Source: Pseudomonas sp. UBA2684
GTDB taxonomy: Bacteria; Pseudomonadota; Gammaproteobacteria; Pseudomonadales; Pseudomonadaceae
DNA length: 64,000 nucleotides
Direction: 5' to 3'
Assembly (NCBI GenBank): GCA_002354655.1
Contig: DELY01000048.1
Coordinates: forward strand, 1-64,000
Shown here: piece by piece, positions 1 to 7,635 of the stretch
Position numbering within the stretch: the stretch's first letter is position 1
Layout of the letters: each line of letters begins with the position of its first letter
Translations under genes and position numbers: made by a program
Notes under the pieces: model-generated
Seen by the model: the letters and a program-made list of their open reading frames with translations, nothing else
Databases searched by the model: none
Told to the model about the DNA's origin: nothing

Positions 1-71
1 GTGGAATCACTGTCCGGATGTGCGTGGAATGGGTGTTCGAGTCAGCGTGGAATCCGCATGTATGGGGCACA
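1..71. mobile_element. Probable terminal repeats of an IS21-type insertion sequence (partial)
   Basis: GTGGAAT occurs at 1, 24 and 47, an exact 23-base period; the second and third copies are both preceded by GC. Regularly spaced direct repeats inside the end are characteristic of IS21-family elements, where they bind the transposase. The body of the element would lie to the left of the window, so no transposase gene is visible. The outer edge is uncertain; it may end near the ACA at 69-71. It borders the catabolic cluster that follows, which fits an accessory region. This is a family assignment by pattern only. Confidence 0.45.
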
Positions 72-176
72 GCTAAGTGCTTATCGCGAACGACTCCTGT
101 CTGCCGCCAGTGACGAGCCAACAGTCTCGGCAGCCACTCACAGTCTGTAACCGTGAGTAGAAATGTTCGCTTGTAT

Positions 177-190
177 TACGGTATACCATA
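177..190. promoter_or_regulatory. Operator-like palindrome 1 of the catabolic cluster
   Basis: TACGGTATACCATA is a 14-base palindrome with one mismatch around the core GGTATACC (180-187). It lies 136 bases (centre to centre) upstream of the second copy, in front of the first operon of the cluster. TGGTATACCA-type sites are typical of GntR/FCD regulators such as UxuR/ExuR. The match to the other copies in this region suggests binding by the GntR protein encoded at 5916-6668. Confidence 0.6.
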
Positions 191-312
191 GACCTAAAAA
201 CGAAAGCAAAGCCTGCCCGTCGACAATCGGTACAACCGGTTCAGGTCAGTGACTGCGCGGATGCAAGCCGACCAGTTGCAGCCGTCGAATGCTTGACTTG
301 CAACTGCCGTAT

Positions 313-326
313 TATGGTATACCATG
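313..326. promoter_or_regulatory. Operator-like palindrome 2, promoter of the DUF1185 operon
   Basis: The core ATGGTATACCAT (314-325) is a perfect 12-base palindrome. TTGCAA at 298-303 lies 12 bases upstream of GGTATACC (316-323), so the site would cover the -10 region of a promoter. The same TTGCA-N12-GGTATACC layout recurs at 13261-13286. The first gene starts 55 bases downstream. Repression by occlusion is the simplest reading. Confidence 0.7.
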
Positions 327-380
327 TTACCAGGTCGGCACATTGCGCCACGCACTGCCTTATTTATCCAGGAGAGCTTT

Positions 381-971
381 ATGAGTTTCGAAATTCGCAA
401 AATTGTCAGCTATGTAGAAGAAACCCTCATCGAAGGTGGCAAGGCAACCGACAAGCCCGTGACCATGGTGGGCCTTGCCGTCGTGATGAAGAACCCCTGG
501 CTAGGCCGTGGTTTTGTCGAAGACCTGAAGCCGGAAATCAAGGCCAACTGCTCCGAACTGGGCGAGATGATGGTCAAGCGCCTGCTCGACAGCATTGGCG
601 GTGCCGAGAAGATCGAAGCCTACGGTAAAGCCGCCGTAGTCGGTGCCGACGGTGAAATCGAGCACGCCTCGGCCGTTATCCACACCCTGCGCTTTGGCAA
701 TCACTACCGTCAGGCGGTCAACGCCAAGAGTTACCTGAGCTTCACCAACAAGCGCGGCGGCCCAGGCACCTCGATCCAGATTCCGATGATGCACAAGGAT
801 GACGAAGGCCTGCGCTCGCACTACATCACCCTGGAAATGCAGATCGAAGACGCTCCGCGTGCCGACGAAATCGTCGTGGTCCTGGGCGCTGCTAACGGTG
901 GCCGTCTGCATCCGCGCATCGGCAATCGCTACATCGACCTGGAAGAACTGGCCGCCGAGCAAGCGCAGTAA
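381..971 (+). CDS. DUF1185 / 'amino acid synthesis' family protein (PF06684)
   Basis: A 196-residue cytosolic protein of the family whose structural representatives (e.g. Bordetella BB2672) adopt a variant chorismate-mutase-like fold; no reaction has been established. The conserved block GPGTSIQIPMMHKDD lies at about residues 127-141, followed by DEGLRSHYITLEMQIEDAPRAD-type sequence. There is no signal peptide or membrane segment. The ATG at 381 is chosen because GGAGAG lies at 371-376; an upstream in-frame start at 324 would fall inside the operator. It is the first gene of an operon with a hydrolase and an aldehyde dehydrogenase, so a role in the same degradation pathway is inferred. It could catalyse a step not covered by the recognisable enzymes. 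Confidence 0.85.
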   Translation: MSFEIRKIVSYVEETLIEGGKATDKPVTMVGLAVVMKNPWLGRGFVEDLKPEIKANCSELGEMMVKRLLDSIGGAEKIEAYGKAAVVGADGEIEHASAVIHTLRFGNHYRQAVNAKSYLSFTNKRGGPGTSIQIPMMHKDDEGLRSHYITLEMQIEDAPRADEIVVVLGAANGGRLHPRIGNRYIDLEELAAEQAQ

Positions 972-997
972 CCCCCGGGTCAGTGCAGGAGCAAGCC

Positions 998-1831
998 ATG
1001 ATGGTATTTACCGCTGAACGCACCCCCGCCGGGACCAGCTACCTGGCGACTGGTCAGGGACAGCCTGTGGTCCTGATTCACGGCGTAGGCCTGAACAAAG
1101 AGATGTGGGGCGGCCAGATCGTCGGTCTTGCGCCGCACTACCGGGTGATTGCCTACGACATGCTCGGCCACGGGGCCAGTCAGCGCCCTGCCCCAGGCAC
1201 CGACTTGCTCGGCTATGCCGAGCAGTTGCGCGAGCTGCTCGAACACCTACAGCTGCCCCAGGCTACCATCATCGGTTTCTCGATGGGTGGCCTGGTGGCG
1301 CGAGCATTCGCCCTGCACTACCCCTCGCGTCTGCAAGGCCTGGTGGTGCTCAACAGCGTGTTCAACCGCAATCCCGAACAAAGTGCCGGGGTGATCGAGC
1401 GCACCCGCCAGGTCGCCCAATATGGCCCGAATGCCAACGCCGAGGCGGCCCTGTCGCGCTGGTTCAGCCGCGAGTACCAGGCCGCCAACCCGGCGCAAAT
1501 CGCCGCGCTGCGCCAAACCCTGGCCAGCAACGATCCGCAAGGCTATTTGACCACCTATGAATTGTTCGCCACTCAGGACATGTATCAGGCGGATCAACTG
1601 GGCAGCATCTGCGCGCCAACATTGATCGCCACCGGCGAGCTGGACCCCGGCTCGACCCCGCAAATGGCCAGAGAGCTGGCCGCACGGATTCCCGGGGCGC
1701 AAGTCGCCGTGCTCGCGGAACAGCGCCATATGATGCCGGTGGAATCGCCGCGCCTGGTCAACCAGATGCTGCTTGACTTCCTCAAGCAGACGCAGAGCTC
1801 ACAGAACCCAACACAGGGGATCGTTGCATGA
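998..1831 (+). CDS. Alpha/beta-fold hydrolase
   Basis: A 277-residue alpha/beta hydrolase. The nucleophile elbow GFSMGG gives Ser95, the likely acid is Asp216 in GELDPG and the likely base is His244 in EQRHMMP; the oxyanion HG motif is at residue 29. There is no signal peptide, so it acts in the cytosol. The ATG at 998 has AGGAG at 987-991 at good spacing and is preferred to a GTG at 983. The stop overlaps the next gene by four bases (ATGA), indicating translational coupling. In this context it probably hydrolyses an ester, lactone or amide produced after ring opening, comparable in position to RutD or the TgnD step; the substrate is not shown by the sequence. Confidence 0.88.
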   Translation: MMVFTAERTPAGTSYLATGQGQPVVLIHGVGLNKEMWGGQIVGLAPHYRVIAYDMLGHGASQRPAPGTDLLGYAEQLRELLEHLQLPQATIIGFSMGGLVARAFALHYPSRLQGLVVLNSVFNRNPEQSAGVIERTRQVAQYGPNANAEAALSRWFSREYQAANPAQIAALRQTLASNDPQGYLTTYELFATQDMYQADQLGSICAPTLIATGELDPGSTPQMARELAARIPGAQVAVLAEQRHMMPVESPRLVNQMLLDFLKQTQSSQNPTQGIVA

Positions 1832-3309
1832 CACTCACCCGCTTTCAGATGTGCATCGACGGCCAGTGGGTCGATGCCCTGTCCGGCAAAACCTTCCAAA
1901 GCCTGAACCCGGCCCTCGCCGAACCCTGGGCGCAATTGCCCGACGCCGACGAAACTGACGTGGAGCGCGCGGTCCAGGCCGCGCAGCATGCGTTCGAAAG
2001 CCCGGCCTGGCGCAACCTGACGGCCACCGCACGGGGCAAGTTGCTGCGCCGCCTGGGTGACTTGATCGCCGAGAACAAGGAACAGTTGGCGCAACTGGAG
2101 AGCCGCGACAATGGCAAGCTGATCCGCGAAACCCGCGGCCAGGTCAGCTACCTGCCGGAGTTCTTCTATTACACCGCCGGCCTGGCCGACAAACTCGAAG
2201 GCGGCACCCTGCCCCTGGATAAGACCGACCTGTTCGGTTACACCGTGCACGAGCCGCTCGGCGTCGTGGCCGCGATAATTCCCTGGAACAGCCCGCTGTA
2301 CCTGACCGCGATCAAGCTGGCTCCCGCTCTGGCCGCCGGCAACTGCATCGTCATCAAGCCTTCCGAGCACGCCTCGGCGACCATTCTCGAACTGGCTCGC
2401 CTGGCCCTGGAGGCCGGCATTCCAGCAGGCGTGGTCAACGTGATCACCGGTTACGGTGCCAGCACCGGTGCGGCCCTGACCCGTCACCCACTGGTGCGCA
2501 AGATCGCCTTCACCGGCGGCGCCGCCACCGCTCGCCATGTGGTGCGCAGCAGCGCCGAGAACTTCGCCAAGCTGTCGCTGGAGCTGGGCGGCAAGTCGCC
2601 GAATATCATCTTTGCCGACGCCGATCTGGACAGTGCGATCAATGGCGCGATCGCCGGCATCTATGCCGCATCGGGGCAGAGTTGCGTGTCCGGTTCGCGC
2701 CTGCTGGTACAGGACGAGATCTACGACGAGTTCGTCGAACGCCTGGTCGAGCGGGCCAAGCGCATCCGTATCGGCAACCCGCAAGATGACCGCAGCGAGA
2801 TGGGCCCCATGGCTACCGCGCAACAACTGGCCGTGGTCGAAGGCCTGGTTGCCGACGCTCTGGCCGAAGGTGCAAAGCTGCGCCTGGGCGGCAAGCGCCC
2901 AGAGATTGACGGTAATGGCTGGTACTACGAACCGACGCTGTTCGAGTGCGACAGCAACTCAATGAAAATCATGCAGGAAGAAGTCTTCGGCCCGGTCGCC
3001 TCGGTGATCCGCTTCAAGGATGAAGCCGAAGCACTGGCGATCGCCAACAACTCGCAATTCGGCCTCGCCGCCGGTATCTGGACCCGCGATCTCGGTCGCG
3101 CCCACCGCCTGGCCCGCGATGTGCGCTCGGGCATTATCTGGGTCAATACCTACCGCGCCGTCTCGGCCATGGCCCCTATCGGTGGTTTCAAGAACAGCGG
3201 CTACGGCCGCGAGAGCGGCATCGATTCGGTGCTCGCCTATACCGAACAGAAAACCGTGTGGATCAACCTGTCGCAGACGCCAATGGCCGACCCCTTTGTG
3301 ATGCGCTGA
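1828..3309 (+). CDS. NAD(P)-dependent aldehyde dehydrogenase
   Basis: A 493-residue aldehyde dehydrogenase of normal length. Catalytic residues are visible: Asn154 in IIPWNSP, Glu252 in LELGGKSP and the nucleophile Cys286 in GQSCVSGS. The FTGG cofactor-binding loop is at about 228-231. It oxidises an aldehyde to the acid using NAD or NADP. It overlaps the alpha/beta hydrolase gene by four bases and is followed 35 bases later by a flavin reductase. Sequence texture is that of the betaine/hydroxymuconic-semialdehyde dehydrogenase group, distinct from the second dehydrogenase at 3972. The pathway intermediate it uses is inferred to be an early semialdehyde. Confidence 0.9.
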   Translation: MTLTRFQMCIDGQWVDALSGKTFQSLNPALAEPWAQLPDADETDVERAVQAAQHAFESPAWRNLTATARGKLLRRLGDLIAENKEQLAQLESRDNGKLIRETRGQVSYLPEFFYYTAGLADKLEGGTLPLDKTDLFGYTVHEPLGVVAAIIPWNSPLYLTAIKLAPALAAGNCIVIKPSEHASATILELARLALEAGIPAGVVNVITGYGASTGAALTRHPLVRKIAFTGGAATARHVVRSSAENFAKLSLELGGKSPNIIFADADLDSAINGAIAGIYAASGQSCVSGSRLLVQDEIYDEFVERLVERAKRIRIGNPQDDRSEMGPMATAQQLAVVEGLVADALAEGAKLRLGGKRPEIDGNGWYYEPTLFECDSNSMKIMQEEVFGPVASVIRFKDEAEALAIANNSQFGLAAGIWTRDLGRAHRLARDVRSGIIWVNTYRAVSAMAPIGGFKNSGYGRESGIDSVLAYTEQKTVWINLSQTPMADPFVMR

Positions 3310-3344
3310 GACGTTCACTGCGAGACTTTCAGAGGTAGCAAAAA

Positions 3345-3830
3345 ATGATCGAACCAGGCATTTACAAAGAAGTGATGGGCTCGTTTCCCTCGGGTGTCAC
3401 GGTGGTCACCTGTCTCGACGAACATGGCGGCATAGTCGGCATCACCGCCAGCGCTTTCAGCGCCCTGTCGATAGACCCGGCACTGGTGCTGTTCTGCCCC
3501 AACTACGCGTCGGACTCCTACCCGGTGCTGTGCGCCAGCAAACAGTTCGCCATCCACCTGCTGTCCGCCGACCAGACGGCCGAAGCCTACGCCTTTGCCG
3601 GCAAAGGCAAGGACAAAGCCAAAGGCATCGAATGGCATCTCAGCGAGCGGGGCAACCCGCTGCTGAGCAAGGCCACGGCGATCATCGAATGCGAGCTGTG
3701 GCGCGAGTACGACGGTGGCGATCACGCGATCATCGTCGGTGCGGTGAAGAACCTGATTCTTCCCAAAACCGAAGTGACGCCGATGGTCTACCACCGCGGC
3801 AAGCTGGGCGCTCTACCCTCCATCGTCTGA
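3345..3830 (+). CDS. Flavin reductase (FMN reductase component), copy 1
   Basis: A 161-residue member of the flavin_reduct family (HpaC/RutF-like). The family block MGSFPSGVTVVT is at residues 11-22, followed by GITASAFSALSIDPALVLF at about 32-50. It uses NAD(P)H to reduce FMN that is then handed to a partner monooxygenase. AGAGG precedes the ATG. It is about 75% identical by hand alignment (around 40 differences in 161) to the second copy at 13333, so the two arose by duplication. The likely partner is the LLM monooxygenase at 14086, the only recognisable FMNH2-using oxygenase in the window. Confidence 0.9.
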   Translation: MIEPGIYKEVMGSFPSGVTVVTCLDEHGGIVGITASAFSALSIDPALVLFCPNYASDSYPVLCASKQFAIHLLSADQTAEAYAFAGKGKDKAKGIEWHLSERGNPLLSKATAIIECELWREYDGGDHAIIVGAVKNLILPKTEVTPMVYHRGKLGALPSIV

Positions 3831-3841
3831 GCAGGCAGGCC

Positions 3842-3888
3842 GTTGAAAAACCTAGGCGAGGCACCGGCAACGCAGGTGGTTTTTCAAC
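3842..3888. repeat. Long inverted repeat between flavin reductase and aldehyde dehydrogenase genes
   Basis: GTTGAAAAACC (3842-3852) and GGTTTTTCAAC (3878-3888) are perfect 11-base inverted repeats separated by 25 bases. They are followed 30 bases later by a terminator-like hairpin. This could be a transcript-processing or stability structure or a small interspersed element; nothing in it identifies a family. Confidence 0.55.
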
Positions 3889-3917
3889 CGCCGGCTAGAT
3901 CGCCATAGAGTCTTTTG

Positions 3918-3956
3918 GGGTCGTTCGCCATACATGCTGGTGGCGACCCTTTTTTT
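3918..3956 (+). terminator. Terminator-like hairpin inside the first operon
   Basis: GGGTCG (3918-3923) pairs with CGACCC (3944-3949), with an inner CCA/TGG pairing, and is followed by seven T residues (3950-3956). This resembles a Rho-independent terminator just before the aldehyde dehydrogenase gene at 3972. It may separate two transcription units or give partial termination within one operon. No operator palindrome is present between it and the next gene. Confidence 0.55.
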
Positions 3957-3971
3957 ATTTTCGGAGCCAAC

Positions 3972-5423
3972 ATGACCCCAGCAGCCGCACAACTGTTCCG
4001 CCAGCAGGCCTTTATCGACGGCCAATGGTGTGACGCACAGAATGCAACCACCCAAGAAATCTTCAACCCGGCCAATGGTGCCAGCATTGGCCGGGTGCCA
4101 AACATGGGTGAAGTGGAAACCCAGCGCGCGATTGCGGCTGCAACCGCTGCCTGGCCCGCCTGGCGCGCACGCACCGCCAAGGAGCGCAGCAATATCCTCA
4201 AGCGCTGGCATGCGCTGATGCTCGAGCATGCCGATGCCCTGGCCGAGATCCTCACCCTGGAGCAAGGCAAGCCCCTCAGCGAGGCCAAGGGCGAAATCCT
4301 CTATGCCGCCAGCTTTATCGAATGGTTCGCCGAAGAGGCCAAGCGCATCTACGGCGACACCATCCCCAGCCACAAGGGCGATGCCCGCATCGTCGTCAGC
4401 AAAGAGCCGATCGGCGTGGTCGCCGCCATCACGCCGTGGAACTTTCCCGCTGCGATGATCACCCGCAAGGCTGGCCCGGCCCTTGCCGCCGGCTGCCCAT
4501 GCATCGTCAAGCCCGCCCCGGAAACCCCCTTCTCTGCCCTGGCCATGGCCGCGCTGGCGGAACAAGCGGGCATCCCGGCGGGCATTTTCAATGTGCTCAC
4601 CGGCGATGCCGTGGCCATCGGCGGCAAGCTGACTGACAGTGCGGATGTGCGCAAACTGTCCTTCACCGGCTCCACCGCGATCGGCAAACTGCTTATGGCC
4701 CAGTGCGCCAAGACCCTGAAAAAAGTGTCCCTGGAGCTGGGCGGCAACGCCCCGTTTATCGTCTTCGACGACGCCGATCTCGAGCGCGCGGTTGAGGGCG
4801 CGCTGGTCGCCAAGTACCGCAATGCCGGGCAGACCTGCGTCTGCGTCAATCGCTTCCTGGTGCAGGACGGTATCTACGAGGCCTTCGTCAGCCGCCTTGC
4901 CGAGCGCGTCGGCGCGTTCAAGGTTGGCGATGGTTTCACCGTCGATGTGAACCAGGGCCCGCTGATCAACGAGCGTGCGGTGGCCAAGGTCGAAGAGCAT
5001 GTGCAGGATGCCCTGAGCAAAGGCGCGCGCCTGCTCTGTGGCGGCGAGCGGCATGCCCTCGGCCACGGTTTCTTCCAGCCGACAGTGCTGGCCGACCTGG
5101 ACCTGACCATGAAGGTGGCCCGCGAGGAAACCTTCGGTCCGCTGGCCGCAGTGTTCCGCTTCAGCAATGAAGCCGAGGCCGTGCAACTGGCCAACGACAC
5201 CGAATATGGCCTGGCCGCCTACTGTTACACCCGCGACCTGGGCCGCGCCTGGCGCATGAGCGAAGCGCTGGAATATGGCATGGTCGGGATCAACGAAGGC
5301 CTGATCTCCACCGAGGTCGCGCCCTTCGGCGGCATCAAATCCTCCGGTCTCGGCCGCGAAGGCTCCAAGTACGGCATCGAGGATTACCTCGAAATCAAAT
5401 ACACCCTGATGGGCGGCCTCTAA
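3972..5423 (+). CDS. Succinate-semialdehyde dehydrogenase-type aldehyde dehydrogenase (GabD-like)
   Basis: A 483-residue aldehyde dehydrogenase with the length and signature of GabD-type succinate-semialdehyde dehydrogenases: LTLEQGKPLSEAKGEI at about 95-110, Asn157 in ITPWNFP, Glu255 in LELGGNAP and Cys289 in GQTCVCVNR. GGAG at 3963-3966 supports the ATG at 3972 rather than an earlier in-frame ATG. It probably converts succinate semialdehyde or a close relative to succinate, feeding the TCA cycle. Pyridine and trigonelline ring-opening pathways end in exactly this reaction, which supports the pathway idea. A housekeeping gabD is expected elsewhere in the genome, so this would be a pathway-dedicated copy. 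Confidence 0.85.
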   Translation: MTPAAAQLFRQQAFIDGQWCDAQNATTQEIFNPANGASIGRVPNMGEVETQRAIAAATAAWPAWRARTAKERSNILKRWHALMLEHADALAEILTLEQGKPLSEAKGEILYAASFIEWFAEEAKRIYGDTIPSHKGDARIVVSKEPIGVVAAITPWNFPAAMITRKAGPALAAGCPCIVKPAPETPFSALAMAALAEQAGIPAGIFNVLTGDAVAIGGKLTDSADVRKLSFTGSTAIGKLLMAQCAKTLKKVSLELGGNAPFIVFDDADLERAVEGALVAKYRNAGQTCVCVNRFLVQDGIYEAFVSRLAERVGAFKVGDGFTVDVNQGPLINERAVAKVEEHVQDALSKGARLLCGGERHALGHGFFQPTVLADLDLTMKVAREETFGPLAAVFRFSNEAEAVQLANDTEYGLAAYCYTRDLGRAWRMSEALEYGMVGINEGLISTEVAPFGGIKSSGLGREGSKYGIEDYLEIKYTLMGGL

Positions 5424-5447
5424 TTCAGGCAAGCCGAGGAGAACACC

Positions 5448-5837
5448 ATGAGCAACGACAAGTACGCCAAGGGCCTAGCGATCCGCACACAGGTGCTGGG
5501 CGAGGCCTATGTCAACACGTCGATCGAGAATGCCGACGACTTCAACCGGCCCCTGCAGGAGCTGGTCACCGAGTACTGCTGGGGGCATGTCTGGGGGCGG
5601 GAGGGTTTGTCGCTGGCGGAACGCAGCATGATAAACTTGGCGATGATTTCAGCGCTCAACCGACCGCATGAACTCAAGCTGCATATTCGCGGAGCCTTGC
5701 GCAACGGCCTCAGCCGTGAGCAGATACGCGAAATACTGCTACAGGTCGGTATTTACTGTGGCGTGCCGGCGGCCGTGGACAGTTTTCGCATTGCCCGCGA
5801 AGCCTTCGCGCAAGCCGATGCCGAAAGCCAACCTTAA
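5448..5837 (+). CDS. Carboxymuconolactone decarboxylase-like protein
   Basis: A 129-residue protein of the CMD family (PF02627). The conserved segment NRPHELKLHIRGALRNG is at about 66-82, followed by GLSREQIREILLQVGIYCG. It lacks the CxxC pair of AhpD peroxidases, so it belongs to the PcaC-like side of the family. GAGGAGAA precedes the ATG, 24 bases after the dehydrogenase. Members of this group decarboxylate small lactones or act as cofactor-free lyases; the substrate here is unknown. It is followed by a hairpin and the regulator gene. Confidence 0.85.
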   Translation: MSNDKYAKGLAIRTQVLGEAYVNTSIENADDFNRPLQELVTEYCWGHVWGREGLSLAERSMINLAMISALNRPHELKLHIRGALRNGLSREQIREILLQVGIYCGVPAAVDSFRIAREAFAQADAESQP

Positions 5838-5847
5838 CAGCGGCTGC

Positions 5848-5875
5848 AGCGCCCTGAGTCGAATGCTCGGGCGCT
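5848..5875 (+). terminator. Hairpin before the GntR gene
   Basis: AGCGCCC (5848-5854) pairs with GGGCGCT (5869-5875), extended by GAG/CTC with a one-base bulge. A pyrimidine-rich run rather than a clean T tract follows. It may attenuate transcription into the regulator gene so that regulator levels stay below those of the enzymes. Confidence 0.45.
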
Positions 5876-5915
5876 TCTGTGCTTTCCTTCAAACAGCCCA
5901 AACAGAGCGGACCCA

Positions 5916-6668
5916 ATGAAACGATTGCCTCTCGACGACAGCTTCAAGGTCAATCGCAACCCCATTACCCTGCGCGAAATCGTGCTGGATAAATTGCGCA
6001 GTGCCATCATGAACTTCCAACTGATGCCTGGGGACCGCCTGGTAGAACGCGACCTCTGTGATCGTCTGGGCGTTAGCCGCACCTCGGTGCGTGAGGCCCT
6101 GCGCCACCTTGAGTCGGAAGGACTGGTCGAGTTTGCCGATGCCAAGGGGCCGCGGGTGGCGATCATCACGCTGGAAGATGCCCGCGATATCTACGAGCTA
6201 CGCTGTGTGCTTGAAGGCTTGATCGTGCAACTGTTTACCCTGAACGCCAAAGCCAAGGAAATCCGGGCTCTGGAGCGCGCTCTCGAGGAAAACCGCAGGG
6301 TGCTCGAAGAGGGCGAGTTGCAACAGGTGCTCGACTCGGTCCAGGGTTTCTATGACGTGCTATTGGAGGGTTCCGGCAACCACATCGCCGCCACCCAACT
6401 GCGTCAGCTGCAAGCGCGCATCAGCTACCTGCGGGCCACCTCGGTGTCTCAGGCCAACCGGCGCGGCGCGAGCAATAACGAAATGGAGCGCATCGTCGAG
6501 GCGATCAAGAGCGGTGATCCACTCGCCGCCCACCAGGCGTCGGTCGACCATGTACGCGCCGCCGCCAAGGTAGCCTTGGACTACCTGAAATCCAAACAAG
6601 AGGTGGTTGGTAGCGTACGTGACATCGCCACACCGATCGCCCTCAAAGAGCCGCGTATAGGACGCTGA
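5916..6668 (+). CDS. GntR family transcriptional regulator, FCD (FadR) subfamily
   Basis: A 250-residue regulator. The N-terminal winged helix-turn-helix (about 18-85) contains LVERDLCDRLGVSRTSVREA; the C-terminal FCD ligand domain spans about 95-225. Such proteins bind short palindromes as dimers and are released by a pathway metabolite. It lies inside the catabolic cluster, between the decarboxylase-like gene and the Nudix gene, and no other regulator is encoded in 1-17600. The repeated TATGGTATACCATA sites upstream of this cluster's transcription units have the TGGT-ACCA form known for UxuR/ExuR-type FCD regulators, so it is the best candidate to bind them. No copy of the site lies directly before its own gene; autoregulation would act through the operon promoter. 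Confidence 0.92.
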   Translation: MKRLPLDDSFKVNRNPITLREIVLDKLRSAIMNFQLMPGDRLVERDLCDRLGVSRTSVREALRHLESEGLVEFADAKGPRVAIITLEDARDIYELRCVLEGLIVQLFTLNAKAKEIRALERALEENRRVLEEGELQQVLDSVQGFYDVLLEGSGNHIAATQLRQLQARISYLRATSVSQANRRGASNNEMERIVEAIKSGDPLAAHQASVDHVRAAAKVALDYLKSKQEVVGSVRDIATPIALKEPRIGR

Positions 6669-6672
6669 GAGC

Positions 6673-7236
6673 ATGGCAACCCCGCGCTTCTGCCCCAGTT
6701 GTGGCGCTGACCGCTTGAGCCGTCAGCAACCGCCCGGAGACACTCACCAGCGCCTGGTCTGCGCAGGGTGCGGCTACATACACTACGAAAACCCGAAGAT
6801 AATCGCCGGCTGCATCATCGAGCAGGACGGTAAGTACCTGCTCTGCCAGCGCGCCATCGCGCCGCGCCCTGGCACCTGGACACTGCCGGCCGGCTTCATG
6901 GAAAACGGCGAGACCACCGAGCAAGCCGCCCTGCGCGAAGTATGGGAAGAAAGCGGCGTGCGCGCGGACATCGTCTCGCCCTATTCGATCTTCAGCGTGC
7001 CGAAGATCAGCGAGGTGTACATCATCTTTCGCGCCGTGGCCCTTGAAGTGACCGGCCAGTTCGGCCCGGAAACCCTCGACTACCGCTTCTTCGCGCCTGA
7101 GGATATTCCCTGGGAAAGCATCTACTACCCGGCCATTCGGCAGATTCTCGAACGCTACATTGAGGAGCGCCAGGCCGGGGTCTACGGCATCTACATCGGC
7201 AACGACGACAGCGGCAAGGTTCACTTTATCCGCTGA
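6673..7236 (+). CDS. Nudix hydrolase with N-terminal zinc ribbon
   Basis: A 187-residue protein. The zinc ribbon uses Cys7, Cys10, Cys30 and Cys33. A complete Nudix box follows from Gly74 to Val96 (Glu80, Arg88, Glu89, Glu92, Glu93). Nudix enzymes cleave X-linked nucleoside diphosphates; zinc-ribbon members act on dinucleotides such as NADH, FAD or ADP-ribose. It begins four bases after the regulator gene and so is probably cotranscribed with it. Together with the extra RibB next door, a role in flavin nucleotide turnover (FAD to FMN) is an attractive but unproven reading. Confidence 0.88.
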   Translation: MATPRFCPSCGADRLSRQQPPGDTHQRLVCAGCGYIHYENPKIIAGCIIEQDGKYLLCQRAIAPRPGTWTLPAGFMENGETTEQAALREVWEESGVRADIVSPYSIFSVPKISEVYIIFRAVALEVTGQFGPETLDYRFFAPEDIPWESIYYPAIRQILERYIEERQAGVYGIYIGNDDSGKVHFIR

Positions 7237-7248
7237 ATCAGCCCACTC

Positions 7249-7542
7249 TCAGGGCGCGCAACCCTCGACGATGATCACCTCTGCCAGGGCCGCGCCCTGG
7301 CGGTGGCCGCAGGCTTGCTGGTACTCGGCCGAGCGGTAGCAGGCCAGCGCCTGTTCATAGGACGCGAATTCGATCAGCACATTGCGCGGTGGTGTAGGCC
7401 GACCTTCCAGCGCCTCGGCCCGCCCGCCCCGAGCGAGAAAAACCCCGCCATACTTGAGGAAGGCTGCTGGTGCCCGGCGGGTATATTCCAGGTACTGCTC
7501 GGGATCGGTTACATCGACATGGGCAATCCAATAAGCCTTCAT
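7249..7542 (-). CDS. DUF1330 family protein
   Basis: A 97-residue protein of the DUF1330 dimeric alpha-beta barrel family: it opens MKAYWIAHVDVTDPEQYLEY and has the typical RNVLIEFASYEQALACYRS segment at about 53-71. The ATG at 7542 is preceded on its strand by GAGG at suitable spacing. It is transcribed divergently from the ribB-like gene and shares with it the palindrome at 7575-7588. The function is unknown; related small ferredoxin-like-fold proteins act as monooxygenases, isomerases or chaperones of reactive intermediates in catabolic clusters. Confidence 0.85.
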   Translation of the reverse strand: MKAYWIAHVDVTDPEQYLEYTRRAPAAFLKYGGVFLARGGRAEALEGRPTPPRNVLIEFASYEQALACYRSAEYQQACGHRQGAALAEVIIVEGCAP

Positions 7543-7574
7543 CGTTACCTCGGTTACTCGCAGGATATTCGTAA

Positions 7575-7588
7575 TATGGTATACCATA
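7575..7588. promoter_or_regulatory. Operator-like palindrome 3, shared by the DUF1330 and ribB-like genes
   Basis: TATGGTATACCATA is a perfect 14-base palindrome, the consensus of the set. It sits in the divergent intergenic region, 33 bases from the DUF1330 start and 48 bases from the ribB-like start, so a single site could control both directions. Confidence 0.75.
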
Positions 7589-7635
7589 AAGGCCGCTGAG
7601 CAACCATCACCTACCGCAACCCCGAGAGCACCGGC

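Noticed and set aside
3852-5432. 526-codon open frame opposite the SSADH-type gene
   Set aside because: The plus strand has all catalytic residues of aldehyde dehydrogenase; the minus frame is a shadow.
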